Source: Symsagittifera roscoffensis
Taxonomy: Eukaryota; Xenacoelomorpha; Acoela; Convolutidae
Direction of reading: 5' to 3'
DNA length: 64,000 nucleotides
Assembly (NCBI RefSeq): GCF_963678635.1
Contig: NC_087063.1
Span: 62,473,850 to 62,537,849 of the forward strand
The notes under the pieces were generated by a model that saw nothing but the letters and a program-made list of their open reading frames with translations, made no database searches and was not told where the DNA came from. The stretch's first letter is position 1, and the number at the start of each line of letters is the position of its first letter. This document shows positions 21,700-32,514 of this stretch, piece after piece. A program made the translations under genes and the position numbers.

Positions 21700-22443
21700 T
21701 ATATTTCAATCATAGAATTTCATTTGACACAAAAGGACCAATTTCACCATCCTCCGAAAAAAAATTCTTTTATTAAGGTAATTAATGATGCATTTACGCA
21801 CTACGTAGCACTCAACCCAGTACCACATTGTAATGCTTATTACGCATATACAACAGTTTATGAACACTGGATAGCTAAATTCGGACTACCCGAAACACTA
21901 GTCACAGATAATGGAACAGAATTCATCAATAACGAAATCATCACATATTGCCACCTATTTAATATCAAGCATAAACCACGTGCATCTCATGCACCTTGGA
22001 CAAATGCATTAGTCGAAGGTATGAACCGTTCAATACAAGAATATCTTCGATTTATTATTAATGGAAATGATACACGATACACTGAATGGTCAGCAGATGT
22101 AAAATTTTTCCCCTTAACCTATAATTCACAAATCACAACAACTCTTGGAATGTCACCATACGAAATGGTTTTTAATCAAAAGCCACGAAAATCAATTATG
22201 CTTACAGCAAATGCCCATAAAAATCCACAAGGATATTGCCAACCAAATAAAGATTCAATTTGTTATAATCTACCCTTAGATACACATGATGAAGACCACT
22301 TTCATCATCCACAAGTTTTAAAATTAGGTTCCGGTACACATACCAAATGGATTTTAAATAGAGATAAAAAACACAATGAAATCTACCAAAAAGTAGCAAA
22401 GAAAGAAATTGTTACAAAGACAAAATATAAACAACCAAATTAA
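21700..22443 (+). pseudogene. pol: Integrase catalytic core (DD35E)
   Basis: The first catalytic Asp is in SFDTKGPISP, read in a different frame just upstream of the long ORF. A frameshift in a poly-A run separates it. The 239-codon frame from 21724 then holds VINDAFTHYVALN, LVTDNGTEFINN (second Asp) and a Glu in TNALVEGMNRS. Exactly 35 residues lie between that Asp and Glu. The tail includes a Gypsy-like MSPYEMVFNQKPRK. It would insert element cDNA into the host chromosome. The single frameshift breaks the active site. Confidence 0.85.
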
Positions 22444-22700
22444 TTCACGCTTCATGCCAGCCAGAGGTTTGAAAATTGGAACATTTGTTTTAATACCTAA
22501 TTTCAATACTTAAAAAGGAATCTCTAAAAAATTACAACCACTTCGAAAAGGATCCTACCAAATAATTGAAAAATCTACCGAAGTCACATACAAACTTACT
22601 GATTCCAATAAAAAAGAAATCGTTCAACACCGTAACATTCTATTACCTTATTACCCAAAAGAATACGCACTCCTCGAATTAACTCAATTATATTCTTTCA
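22444..22700 (+). pseudogene. pol: Integrase C-terminal GPY/F-like domain
   Basis: Frames with one stop and a shift encode LKIGTFVLIPNFNT, then KGSYQIIEKSTEVTYKLTD and HRNILLPYYPKE. This is the GPY/F module pattern (K-G-x-Y...Y-x-L-D...H-R-N) that follows the core in many Ty3/Gypsy integrases. No chromodomain is seen. Confidence 0.6.
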
Positions 22701-22852
22701 CAGGTTTACACATCGTTCAAAACAACCCACAAACGGAACAAAAACGTTAAAACCAAAAAAATCAAAAAACAATCCAACAGCAAAACGCAAACCTTCAAAT
22801 ATCAAACACACCAGAACCAAAAACATCTCATAAAGAAATATAAAATAGAAAA

Positions 22853-23002
22853 ATGACAGAAAAAATCTTACCACAGGATCAACAACAAAAATCCGAACAT
22901 AGAGAATTATCACGACTTAGAAGTCAACCACGAAAAAACTACAAAAATTTCATCCCACAATCTAAAATATTGAAGAAAGTTGACTTTCAAAAACAATTTT
23001 AA
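22853..23002 (+). CDS. pol: Pol C-terminal tail, 49 codons
   Basis: An ATG-to-TAA frame with a basic end (LSRLRSQPRKNYKNFIP). Basic L-R-x-Q-P-R-K-x-Y tails are seen at the end of Gypsy polyproteins, and the position just after the integrase C-terminal domain fits. The intervening DNA (22700-22850) contains stops, so it is probably the detached end of pol. The ATG may be internal. Confidence 0.4.
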   Translation: MTEKILPQDQQQKSEHRELSRLRSQPRKNYKNFIPQSKILKKVDFQKQF

Positions 23003-24060
23003 TATTGATTAACAACAATATTCTGTTTAATCACCTTCAATTTTCACATTTCCTTATTAACATGCTGAAAATAAACTCGATAAATTCTAGTTCAAATTCA
23101 GCCAATAGAAATCATTCAAATTTGGTCACCCTACTATCTCTAACACAAACTCATTAGCCGACAGATATCAATCTCGAGGCATATCTATAACTATAACTTT
23201 AAGACCTCCAGGTCAAAAATAAGCAACTTGCTAAAACTTGACAACTAAAATGAATACTACTTCAATATTACAACCCTCCCCTATCATATTATGCAAAAAT
23301 CAATAATAGTTTCCCAATCCAGACCTCAAAAACCCTCCAACCAAAAATGGCAAATTAGCCTAAAGCAAAAAAGACCCATGATCATTTGGCCTAAGGTACA
23401 AACATTCCAAAACTCAACCCACTTGTCAAAAAATCAATAAATACTCCGACCACATTTGAATTGCGCCCCAAAAACTAAAAAATATTCGACGAAACCAATA
23501 ATTTCTTAAATGGTTATTTCTATAACAGTCGACAGCTTAAGACAAAAACTTTCAAACCTTTTCACAAAATTTTCTACTATATTCAAATTTTTGCTATTCT
23601 TTTTCATTGAAACTTTTGAACCCCTCATATTCCTTTCTATAATTTTTTGCAATGTTTAATTTTCTTTTCCCTATTTGAAACATACCTCTAACTCTCCCAA
23701 ATCCTTGACCACATCTAAAGGTACGAAAACATAAAATCTATTTAAATGATACGAACTATTTTTAATCGAAAAATTATTTTTCTTTTGTTCATAACTTTCC
23801 TCACAATTTAATGTGCAAATGTGCAAATGTACAAAAAAGGCAATAGTCACATTCGCCCTAGCAACGGTTCTTTTGATACTTTTATTGAAGAATTTTATAA
23901 TAAACATAAATTTTCCCAATGAGAATTAAAAACTCAGCTACCCTTTCAAAATTGCTAATCAGCCACCATCAAACCAGCCCCCACCAACAACATCCCAAGA
24001 CAGTCCAATAACACCTACAACTACCAACATTCCCCACCATCAACACGCATTTCTTTTCAA
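23003..24060 (+). other. Spacer between pol and env
   Basis: About 1 kb of AT-rich DNA without a plausible gene, containing T-rich tracts (23560-23680). An acceptor-like CTAATCAG at about 23954-23961 precedes the first env-frame codons, so env could be expressed from a spliced RNA. A minus-strand 82-codon ORF (23671-23919) is judged spurious. Confidence 0.4.
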
Positions 24061-27000
24061 GACAACCCATACACTTTTGAAGAACGACACGCACGATTAT
24101 CTGAACCATTGGAACCAGTTTATCGCCAAGCATCTTTAAGTGAACCAACATATAATTTATATCCCACCTTGCAACAAGATCTCAATCGAGTCCGACACAT
24201 TAGTCAAAATCAAAATACACTTGAAATACATAGACAAATCATACATCCAAGACGAAATAGAAATTTTCAAACCCCCAGAGTTCATTTTAATATACTCGAA
24301 TCACCAACACCAACTACCTCAGAACTTTCAACCAGTACAACACCAAAAAATCCCACACTTTTTTCACAACATAGCACTTCAAATATTCCCTCAGACTATC
24401 TAGGTTTAACTCCAATATCAGAACAAATCCGAGAAAACCCTTTTAATCCCCCCAGACACCACCGAACGACCACCATATTGGACAACACACTCATATACTC
24501 AAGGTGAACCAAATATAGTAAACGAACCAATAGATATTTATTCTGATACAACACTATCATCCCTACCAGAAACACTTTCACTCCCATCAACACAATCTCT
24601 AAGTCAAATATCACCAACACTTATCCCCCTTAATTTCCCCACCAACCTTGACGCTAGATAACAAGAACAATCATCGACAAACACCCCTCTACGATTAGAT
24701 TGGAATACCTTCGTAGCGTCTCCCAAGATATTCACAAAGATAATCAAGAAAACAACATTCAAATACTTCAACAAAATAGTCTCCAATTAAAATTTGAAAC
24801 CACAGTCAGACTAAATAATATTGTTCAACAACCCATTCCCCTGAGCCCATCAATTATAACAGCTCAATCACTACCTCCCCCATTTATAACAACTGAAGTT
24901 ATATATAAAAACGACATATATACCAAAAACACAATTGGATATATTACCTTTTAAAACCCATACTAAGGATTATCATACACATGTATATTCTGAAAGTACT
25001 TACTTTTCAAAACCTACTTTTTCTTTTTTTTCAGAACAAAATATAAATCCATCTCCTCGCACAGGACCTCAGGATTTATTAGTAACACACTATGATTGTG
25101 AAGAAAACAAACAAAAAACGCTACAGAAATATGCTATAAATCAAGTCACACAATGTGAATCTGAACCACAAGCTATTGAAACAACAAATATAGTAGCCAC
25201 ACTACACTCAAAAGCCCGATTAACAACATTAACAGGATACAAATTTACAGCATCATTTTCCGAAAAGAAAGTACACTGCTCACAAGTCTCAAGCGGAAAT
25301 AAAAACCGATTAGACCACGAATTTTCTATCAGAGTAATATAGAAAGATTACTACATTTTAGCTCTCAAGACTATAAAAACGAACTTAAACGACTAAACTT
25401 AACACAAAACGTAGGCACAAATAGAAAACTTGTAAATTTTCAAGTTTTCTCAGACTTAGCACATCAAGCAGAACTTGAAAAACACCAAGGTCACATAAGA
25501 CTAGACACAACTTTCCCTTTTCATGGAACACACGACAAGATTGACATACGACCTTTATGATAAACATTGGATACCACATATAGGTATACATAATTCCTCA
25601 AATTGCAAAGCAGACACAAAAAATAAAGGATATCAAGAAATAATGTTTTTGACTGCAAAATACAACTCGAAAAAGTACAACTAACACGAGATTTAAAAGA
25701 CGACACAATTCTTTACCAAGGCATTTGACTCCCCTGCAAGAATGACCAAGGATATTGCGATCCTACAACACGAACACAAGCAACCATTGTATGCTTTCCT
25801 GAAGAAACCTGCACAGTTTTCCAAGTAGCAAAAATACACGCTAGAATGATTAAATTTCACCAAAAATATTTTATTGAATCAATTCCATTTGAAGAAGTAA
25901 ATCCCGATCAAATTGGAAAGAATCTCAATAAATTTAGAAACTTCCACAATATAGAAAATAAACTAACACAATTTCAAATATACCCAGAAACAGAACTAGA
26001 ATGTAAATATAAAAAGCCAATTTACAAAACACAGTATGCCAAAATCCTTGTTGAATACGACCATGTTTTCGAAATGAATACAGGACATCTAATTGTAAGC
26101 CCCATGGCAACATCTCATTCACTCACCGTCGGAAACCCTTATGTTTCAGTAAGATTTCAGAAAACATAGGACAAATCGGTGGAAAACTAAAACCACAAGA
26201 CGCAGATAGTATACAATTACAAGAATTATCACTTATGAACCGCACGTATTTTGGCACAATTCATTATGATATTCATTTAGATATGAAACCAGACTACACA
26301 ATAAGCAGAATTTTTCAAGAAATATCACTCTCAGAGTTAGAAACACTACACCAATTATGTGAACTTGAAAGAACACAAATTCTACAGTCACTAGCACTAG
26401 CAGTTCTCAAAATACCATATGCAGGATATTTGTTACCCGGAAATAGATCAAATTTCATTGATTAAGAAGGAAACATCTTATGGTATTACACTTGTACCTA
26501 AAAAGTATCACCTTTATACGTTTTTGAAGATAAAATGTTTCTTACAAAAATAAAGTATATTTTGTTGATACACATAGACGAACATACTTTTGGGATACAG
26601 CAGTACCATGATGATCAGAAAAAAGCCACAACGTTGTACAATTAAATCCCGACGAAGATAAATACTAGCTACCAACACCATACCCAACATTAATGCCACC
26701 GCTGAAAAAGTTTTCACCCGAAAGCATTAGAGCTATAGCCCGAAATCCAAATATCGATTTACAATCGATAGGTATGTATTCTAAATCAGCCATACAACAC
26801 CACAAACGTACACAACAATTTCATGAACTACTTACAAAAATGGACACAATACAACGACAGTCAATAGATCAAAACTTACGAAAACTTGCAGAAACAGCAG
26901 GATTTTCAGATATTTACGCACAAGATTACAGCGGATATTTTAAAGATATAAAAGATTTCATTTACCTAAACGGTGAAAAATATCGACCACAGGATATATC

Positions 27001-27579
27001 ACCAATCATTTTTTGTAAATTTGTAAATCTCAAATACGAAGTTTTAGCCTATCTGGGATATCCATACTACATCTTAAAAAGATTGACTATCTTATACGCT
27101 ATGTTTAATTTTATTGGATTTCTCTTCTCATTACTAAAAGGAATCTATAACACATGCGCAATACATACACAAGTAAACCGACAAGCCAGCGTAGCACGCA
27201 TATCATTTGCAGGATTTGTTGGATTATTTTCATCATCAATAAATAAAATCCTCTTAAATGCACAAATCAAGGAAAATAATACAAAACTATCAACAAACCC
27301 GAACACATACGAGAAATCAAATAACAATACAAATGCATTAGCTACAGCGCCACATTTACCAAATCTACATCATAACCATCCATTATCATTAGTCTCACAA
27401 AATTTTTGAAACTTAACAATGACAAACCCTCCAAACTTAAGACCCAGCCACATACAAAGCCCCATTCAAAATATAGTGAACAACACCCTTAAATTGACGA
27501 TACATACAATCAAATCATTGATCAGCCCCATACCACCACTTTTTAATCTCAAAATAATCATTTTTTTAGCCCACGATGA
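24061..27579 (+). pseudogene. env: env-like glycoprotein gene, chuvirus-type pattern (multiple breaks)
   Basis: A series of frames encodes a long membrane-glycoprotein-like product. The pieces are a Pro/Ser/Thr-rich N-terminal part (24109-24507 and the next frame), a hydrophilic helix region (24700-24954), a Cys-containing domain beginning with a DLLVTHYDCEEN-type turn (24935-25342), further pieces (25846-26169, 26235-26465 ending AGYLLPGNRSNF), and a C-terminal part (26693-27409) with hydrophobic segments (LYAMFNFIGFLFSLLKGIY) and a Pro-rich tail. The DC turn near the start and the GYLL.GNRS and FVD motifs near the membrane end resemble glycoproteins of chuviruses and their endogenous relatives. 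Relative to the minus copy, about 70 bp is missing near 24710 and a CGA-to-TGA stop occurs at 27407. Identification is by motif order only. Confidence 0.6.
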
Positions 27580-29350
27580 GCAGACAAATTGGCTCACTCC
27601 ATCTATCAAACTCCCACCCTGCCAACCTCCAAAATCCTTTCCCTATTATCCCACTTTTTGCTTTTCCGCCACCTGATTCACCACAAACTAATACATCATC
27701 GGGCATGAATTCTGACACTAACTCAGATATCAAAATTTATCAAACAATATCACAATTCAATCACTCCGATAGAGAAACTCCCAATGAGTTCGCCGATTCC
27801 GAACCATCCCCTTCTACTCATACCCAGACCAGCTCTTCAACCTTCTCAAAACCTCCCTTCCAACCTATTCGACCCAAAAGCCAATGTACATCTCCCTACA
27901 CTTCTTCTCAAGTAACCCCAACCTACTCCTCGTTTAATTATGAACGCTCAACCAACAATTCCCCAGATAATATTCAAAATTCTGAAGATTTGGATAATTT
28001 TATAACACTCCAACAACAATTGCTATCTCCCCACACTCGCACTATTCACTAACTATCATCAACAAAAACATCATCAAATCCACAAACACCTACACCAATT
28101 TCAGATTATACCCCATCATTAGCTCAATCATCCACATCAACAGAAACATCCACTTGTACTAATCGTGCTTATAGAACTTTTAAACGAAAATTCTCAAATC
28201 ACCCGTTCCCATCCAAATCCGAAACCATCCGAGATTACGTTAACCATCCAGACCACACCAATACTACAATTACCTTCAAATAACCCTACCTTTATTCCCC
28301 AAAATACTTTAAATCAATCCGACCCTAACTCGGAACCACATCAATTTGTAGGCGAACATGTGTTAATACCCACACTTCATTGGACAGCTTATTACCATTT
28401 CACTAACCCCCTTACGCTACCACTCCTTAACACCACAAAAGATAATGAGAGAAATAAGAACGAATTATTTAGTCTAACCACGTCACTAACATCCCCAGGA
28501 TATAAAAAATTACTAAAAACATTCACTGCACCCCGCGCTAACGACTATTCAATTGAATATTATGATCATAACATCATCAGATCAAACAATTTGCGACGAT
28601 CAATTTGCAAACCCACAATTAACAGAAAAATTTTTCATTAAAACATCCTACTTATTCACACTTAACAAACTCGATAAAAAGCATAATCACATTATTTCAG
28701 AAGCATAATCAGATATTCAAGCATACGAATCATTTCACGAAAAATTTTAAGCAATTTCACTAACCTTTCATTTCCTCACAACAAAAAAAACGTGATTTGC
28801 CCTGCTCACACGACATCATGTTGAGAACTAAGCAAACACACACCTACACTTATTATCGTTTCATTCAAAATCATTTTCATTCACACACACCATCACGACA
28901 ACCTCAACACAGATTTCAATTCATCAATTCTAAATACACCTCACCGTTTTTTCTAAACTTCACGTACTGCATTAAAAATACTAACTTTCAAGGCATCCTC
29001 AGGAATTATGACCCAATCACTCAGATGTATATATTTTGTCCCCTCACCAAGACCTTCAACGAAGAACAATCCCGACCCCTGATCATTCCGCATGAATATA
29101 TTCAACCTATAGAAGTACCCATTTAAGAATTCATCCACAACACTAAATACAATCACAAAATTTACAATCTAATTCAGAACACACCTCACGAAATTGCAGT
29201 AGGCACCGAAGAACTAAAAACCATAAAAGCACTTCAATTGCTTTGGCCACTGCTCCAAACTAAAAACATCATACGCATACTAGCAAAACACCAACCACAT
29301 CAGATGCTATTCACGATGTTTTCCATCATGGCTTCTTTCCCGACGACTAA
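27576..29350 (+). pseudogene. ORF4: additional gene downstream of env (frameshifted), function unknown
   Basis: It starts at ATG 27576, where ATGA would overlap the env stop. The first 158 codons (MSRQIGSLHLSN..., to 28052) are Ser/Pro/Thr/Asn-rich. The next part (28165-28641) includes VGEHVLIPTLHWTAYYHFTN and SLTSPGYKKLLKTFTAPRAN. Another (28797-29126) includes YTSPFFLNFTYCIKNTNFQG and ITQMYIFCPLTKTF. The last runs to a stop at 29348 after FPTTK/FPDD-like codons. The whole is about 590 codons. The minus-strand relative (55970-57775) retains the same order and start, so this is a real element gene and not chance. No known domain is recognised. Its second half has beta-rich, globular-looking composition. 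Confidence 0.55.
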
Positions 29351-29351
29351 G

Positions 29352-29417
29352 GTAACTATGAATTTAATAATTTTAAAGACTAACTAATTAAAATAAAAAC
29401 TAATCATTTTTTTCCAG
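29352..29417 (+). other. Candidate 66-bp intron in the 3' untranslated region
   Basis: GTAACTATG directly after the ORF4 stop (GACGACTAAG|GTAACT), and TTTTTTTCCAG at its end. The donor side (GACGACTAAGGTAA) is preserved in the minus-strand copy (about 55960-55975). It recurs in all three tandem units. Splicing is inferred from signals only. Confidence 0.35.
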
Positions 29418-30963
29418 TAATTTACATTTTCTTTAGTCTTCACACCACGATCGCCTACAAACAAGAAAAAACTGATAAAAAACAATCTCTATTTTTCATA
29501 ATAAACTCTATTAAACCAACAGCACTAAATGATGCAGTAAAAATCAATTCAAAGTAGAAAATTTATCTCTAAATTATTTCCCAATATGTAGTAAAATTAA
29601 ATACGATGATAATCATTATATAATTTTAGACCCCACAAAGCAGTAAAATTTGAACTTAAAAGCAGTAAATTTAAACAAAAGAAAAGCAGTACTAACCTTT
29701 TATGCATATTCTGTTCACCCGCACGAGAATTCTATGCACAATCGCACAACTCGCCCACGAAGAATTGTTTAAAATAATGAATTCAAGTTTCATGTTTTCA
29801 CTAGCAACAACTCAAACCAACAAAAACAAGTTTCCAACTTTCCTTTAACCCGGTTGGAATGGAATTATATAATAACCAAACTAACCAACGCAGCTTACTG
29901 AACATCATAAACCGCAAACTAACAGTATGGCTAAGAAAAGAAGAACACCTACGTTACCCAAACCGGATTAAACCAGCTTAAAACTGGATAATTTATTCTT
30001 TTGAAGACAATTACCAAGTCTAAAAAAGAAATAATAAAAAACCAAAAAGTCGCAAGACAAACCCAAACCAAAAACAATTGATTTTTGAGAAAAGGACACA
30101 ACCAAAGAAACAAAAGGAAAACCAGAAACAATATAACATAAAACGTTAGCAAAAAACAGGACCACTTAAAAAACCAGCACGAAATCATACTCCCACTCCT
30201 GGCCTAACCCACCAGAGAGGACGTCCTGAGCATGCTCTATAGCCGGCCTAACCCACCGTGCTACATCCACGCTTTATCCACGCTTTGTGACCACACTATA
30301 TTTTTGACAAGAGGTACTCAAATGTGAGTAACTCTTAAAAATAACTGAACTAAAACTAAAACGCTTTTGCGAAAACAATTAAACAAAATCATAACTAAAA
30401 AATTAAATTAACAAAACTTTATAAACTGAAAATCATAATATGCAGTATATAGATTACACACAACCACAAAGACGAGTATCCAAAGACTAGACGACCCCAT
30501 CACACTCAACTTACACAATGGCTAAACACAACCGACATGCCGCCCACAAACACGACTCAAAAAGGATTTAGAGTACAACTTGACTTCGCAGAAAAGGATT
30601 CCATTGAATCAGACCAATGACCACCTCGATGTTCAAGTATACGTACAGATCCGAGCTACCAGGCATTCCCTCCAAACTCGAGTTTCACGCCATTCCCAAT
30701 CCAGATCGAAACATAGTTCTCCACAACTAATCAAGAACAGACGATCATAACAAACCATCTTGAAATCAGATTGATTTTGTTGGCGGTCATGGTTTTTGTC
30801 GAACGACAGCTAACAACTTCATATCGACGACTCCAGCTTCCTGGAGCTTTCTTCTCCAAGAACGAAACAAGAAATGATGCTCGCCAAACACCCGCGGTCA
30901 TCCTCCATCCTTCATTACAGATAAAAGAGACAAGATCAAAAAACTCTGTAAACCCCGGATAGG
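29418..30963 (+). other. 3' untranslated region of element A
   Basis: 1.5 kb without coding potential. It holds spaced copies of the motif GYAGTAAA (29534, 29587, about 29640, about 29662, 29684), a palindrome-rich module (30201-30257) and a repeated ATCCACGCTTT. Minus-strand ORFs over 29949-30188 and a 63-codon plus ORF at 30771-30962 are identical in all units but have no recognisable content. The end CGGATAGG, just before the LTR, is a weak polypurine tract. Confidence 0.5.
30201..30257 (+). promoter_or_regulatory. Palindrome-rich module GGCCTAACCCACC x2
   Basis: Two direct copies of GGCCTAACCCACC flank three short palindromes: GGACGTCC, GAGCATGCTC and GCCGGC. It is strongly conserved in the minus-strand relative, where it occurs twice (about 54505-54562 and 55065-55125). 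Conservation in otherwise diverged 3' DNA suggests an RNA structure or protein-binding site. Confidence 0.4.
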
Positions 30964-31372
30964 TGGAACCAGTTATAAACTATATTTATTATTGGTTATA
31001 AATTGGATATTTTATCTCTATAAAATATTTAATATTAACCAATCATGATCCATCTAACTAACAACCCACTTATTTGTAAGTGCTGAAATTACTTGTAATT
31101 TCAGCACCAGAGAGATTTGAATTTAACTTAGAAATTAGTTACCTCTCCAAGAGACCTTTAGCAATCGCAATAATCCAGTATACTCTAGATCTTTTGAGCC
31201 TAGCAGAGACTAGTTAAACGCCCTGAGACTAATAGATATAAGAGTAAGATTAGGATCGGTATTAGACTAAGAAAATGCACGAATCTATCCGGCCGAAAAT
31301 AAGATAGCGTGACAAGCAGACGGTGCACCCTATCCGAAATTATTCTATGAGTTACACCTCGAACCCAACTCA
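30964..31372 (+). repeat. 3' LTR of element A, unit 1
   Basis: 409 bp, TGGAACC...CCAACTCA, followed by CCGAG. The CCGA matches the four bases before the 5' LTR, giving a 4-bp target-site duplication. It contains a perfect hairpin at 31080-31107. Confidence 0.9.
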
Positions 31373-31429
31373 CCGAGATGCTGAAATGATTGAGATATTG
31401 ATTTCAACCGTCAAAAATAACTGTTTTTG

Positions 31430-32290
31430 CCCGGGTTGACCTCCATAGACCAAAAATGCTAATCATACAATTCCATAAACTAAGTCTATGAAAAAATACT
31501 ACTCATGCAAATTTCATACATTTTGCTAAAATGTTGTCGTCGAATTTTCGAAAAATTCTTCTCTTGTTCAGTGTATCGTACCAAATAAAAAAGAAAAATT
31601 TTTGTCGAAAAAAATGCTAATCATACAATTTCCATAAATGGAAAATGTATGACTTGCATTTTTTTTTGATGGCGACGACAAAATTTTTCAAAGTATTTTT
31701 GAAATTGCCCCCAAAATTGCATGCAAAATTTAATTTTTTGTGTGTATAACGTAGTCCTGGATATACTAATATTGTATTTTTTTCCTTTTCTCTTCAATGC
31801 TTTTTTTCAAAATCGCTTAAAACTCCTCTTTCTTTTGTATGACATGTTTTTGTATGCCTTGATCAATGTCTGGTAATTTGAAGAAATTTTAGAAAAAATC
31901 ATCTTTGAAAATTTTTGCCAAAATTTGAAAGTTCGGTACTTTCGTTATATTGTTTGTGTGAGACAGAATGCAAACTTTTCAGGCTGTTTCCAATGCACTT
32001 TTAATGCGAGACCTCCAAACTGTCGGTAACTACGTTTGATTTACCATTGTTAATGTCATTTGTGTTTGGTTACGAACACAACGAAAAAAAATTTCGAAAT
32101 TAAAATGTAAAAAATCGATATTTTTGGTTTATGGAAAAAAAGGCTAGTCATACAAATTCTGTACATGAAAAAATACTAATCATAGACCTTTCATGCAATT
32201 TTTTCTACTTATGGAATTGCATGAAAAGTGTATGATTAGCATTTTTCCATATATGAAAATTGTATGACTAGCATTTTTGGTCAACCCGGG
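31430..32290. mobile_element. MITE 3, CCCGGGTTGACC ends, 861 bp
   Basis: Outer ends CCCGGGTTGACC and GGTCAACCCGGG. Next to them are repeated inverted motifs ATGCTARTCATACAA / TTGTATGACTAGCAT with TGGAAAT-type spacers, so both ends can fold. There is no ORF of note. Copies occur at 36275-37138 (unit 2) and 41126-41740 (cut by the gap), and a smaller relative is at 60367. Confidence 0.7.
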
Positions 32291-32514
32291 TGGTTATAAA
32301 CTTAGCTGATTGAAAGTCATGTTGCCAACAATTTATCATTATATACAATTAACATCACATGATTTACAAACAATTTTCGTTCATTGAATCGAGTTATATG
32401 TGTTTGCATAGCTGTAACACAGGAGAGAGAGAGAGAGAGAGAGTTGAGCAGGGCGCGGAAAAGTGAAGGAGCCAAATGTTTTTTCAGACACCAATGATTT
32501 TGTGTCAATAGACA

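Noticed and set aside
29949-30188. 79-codon minus-strand hydrophobic ORF repeated in all three units
   Set aside because: Repetition is due to the tandem duplication. In the older minus relative the frame is altered, and it is antisense to the 3' untranslated region.
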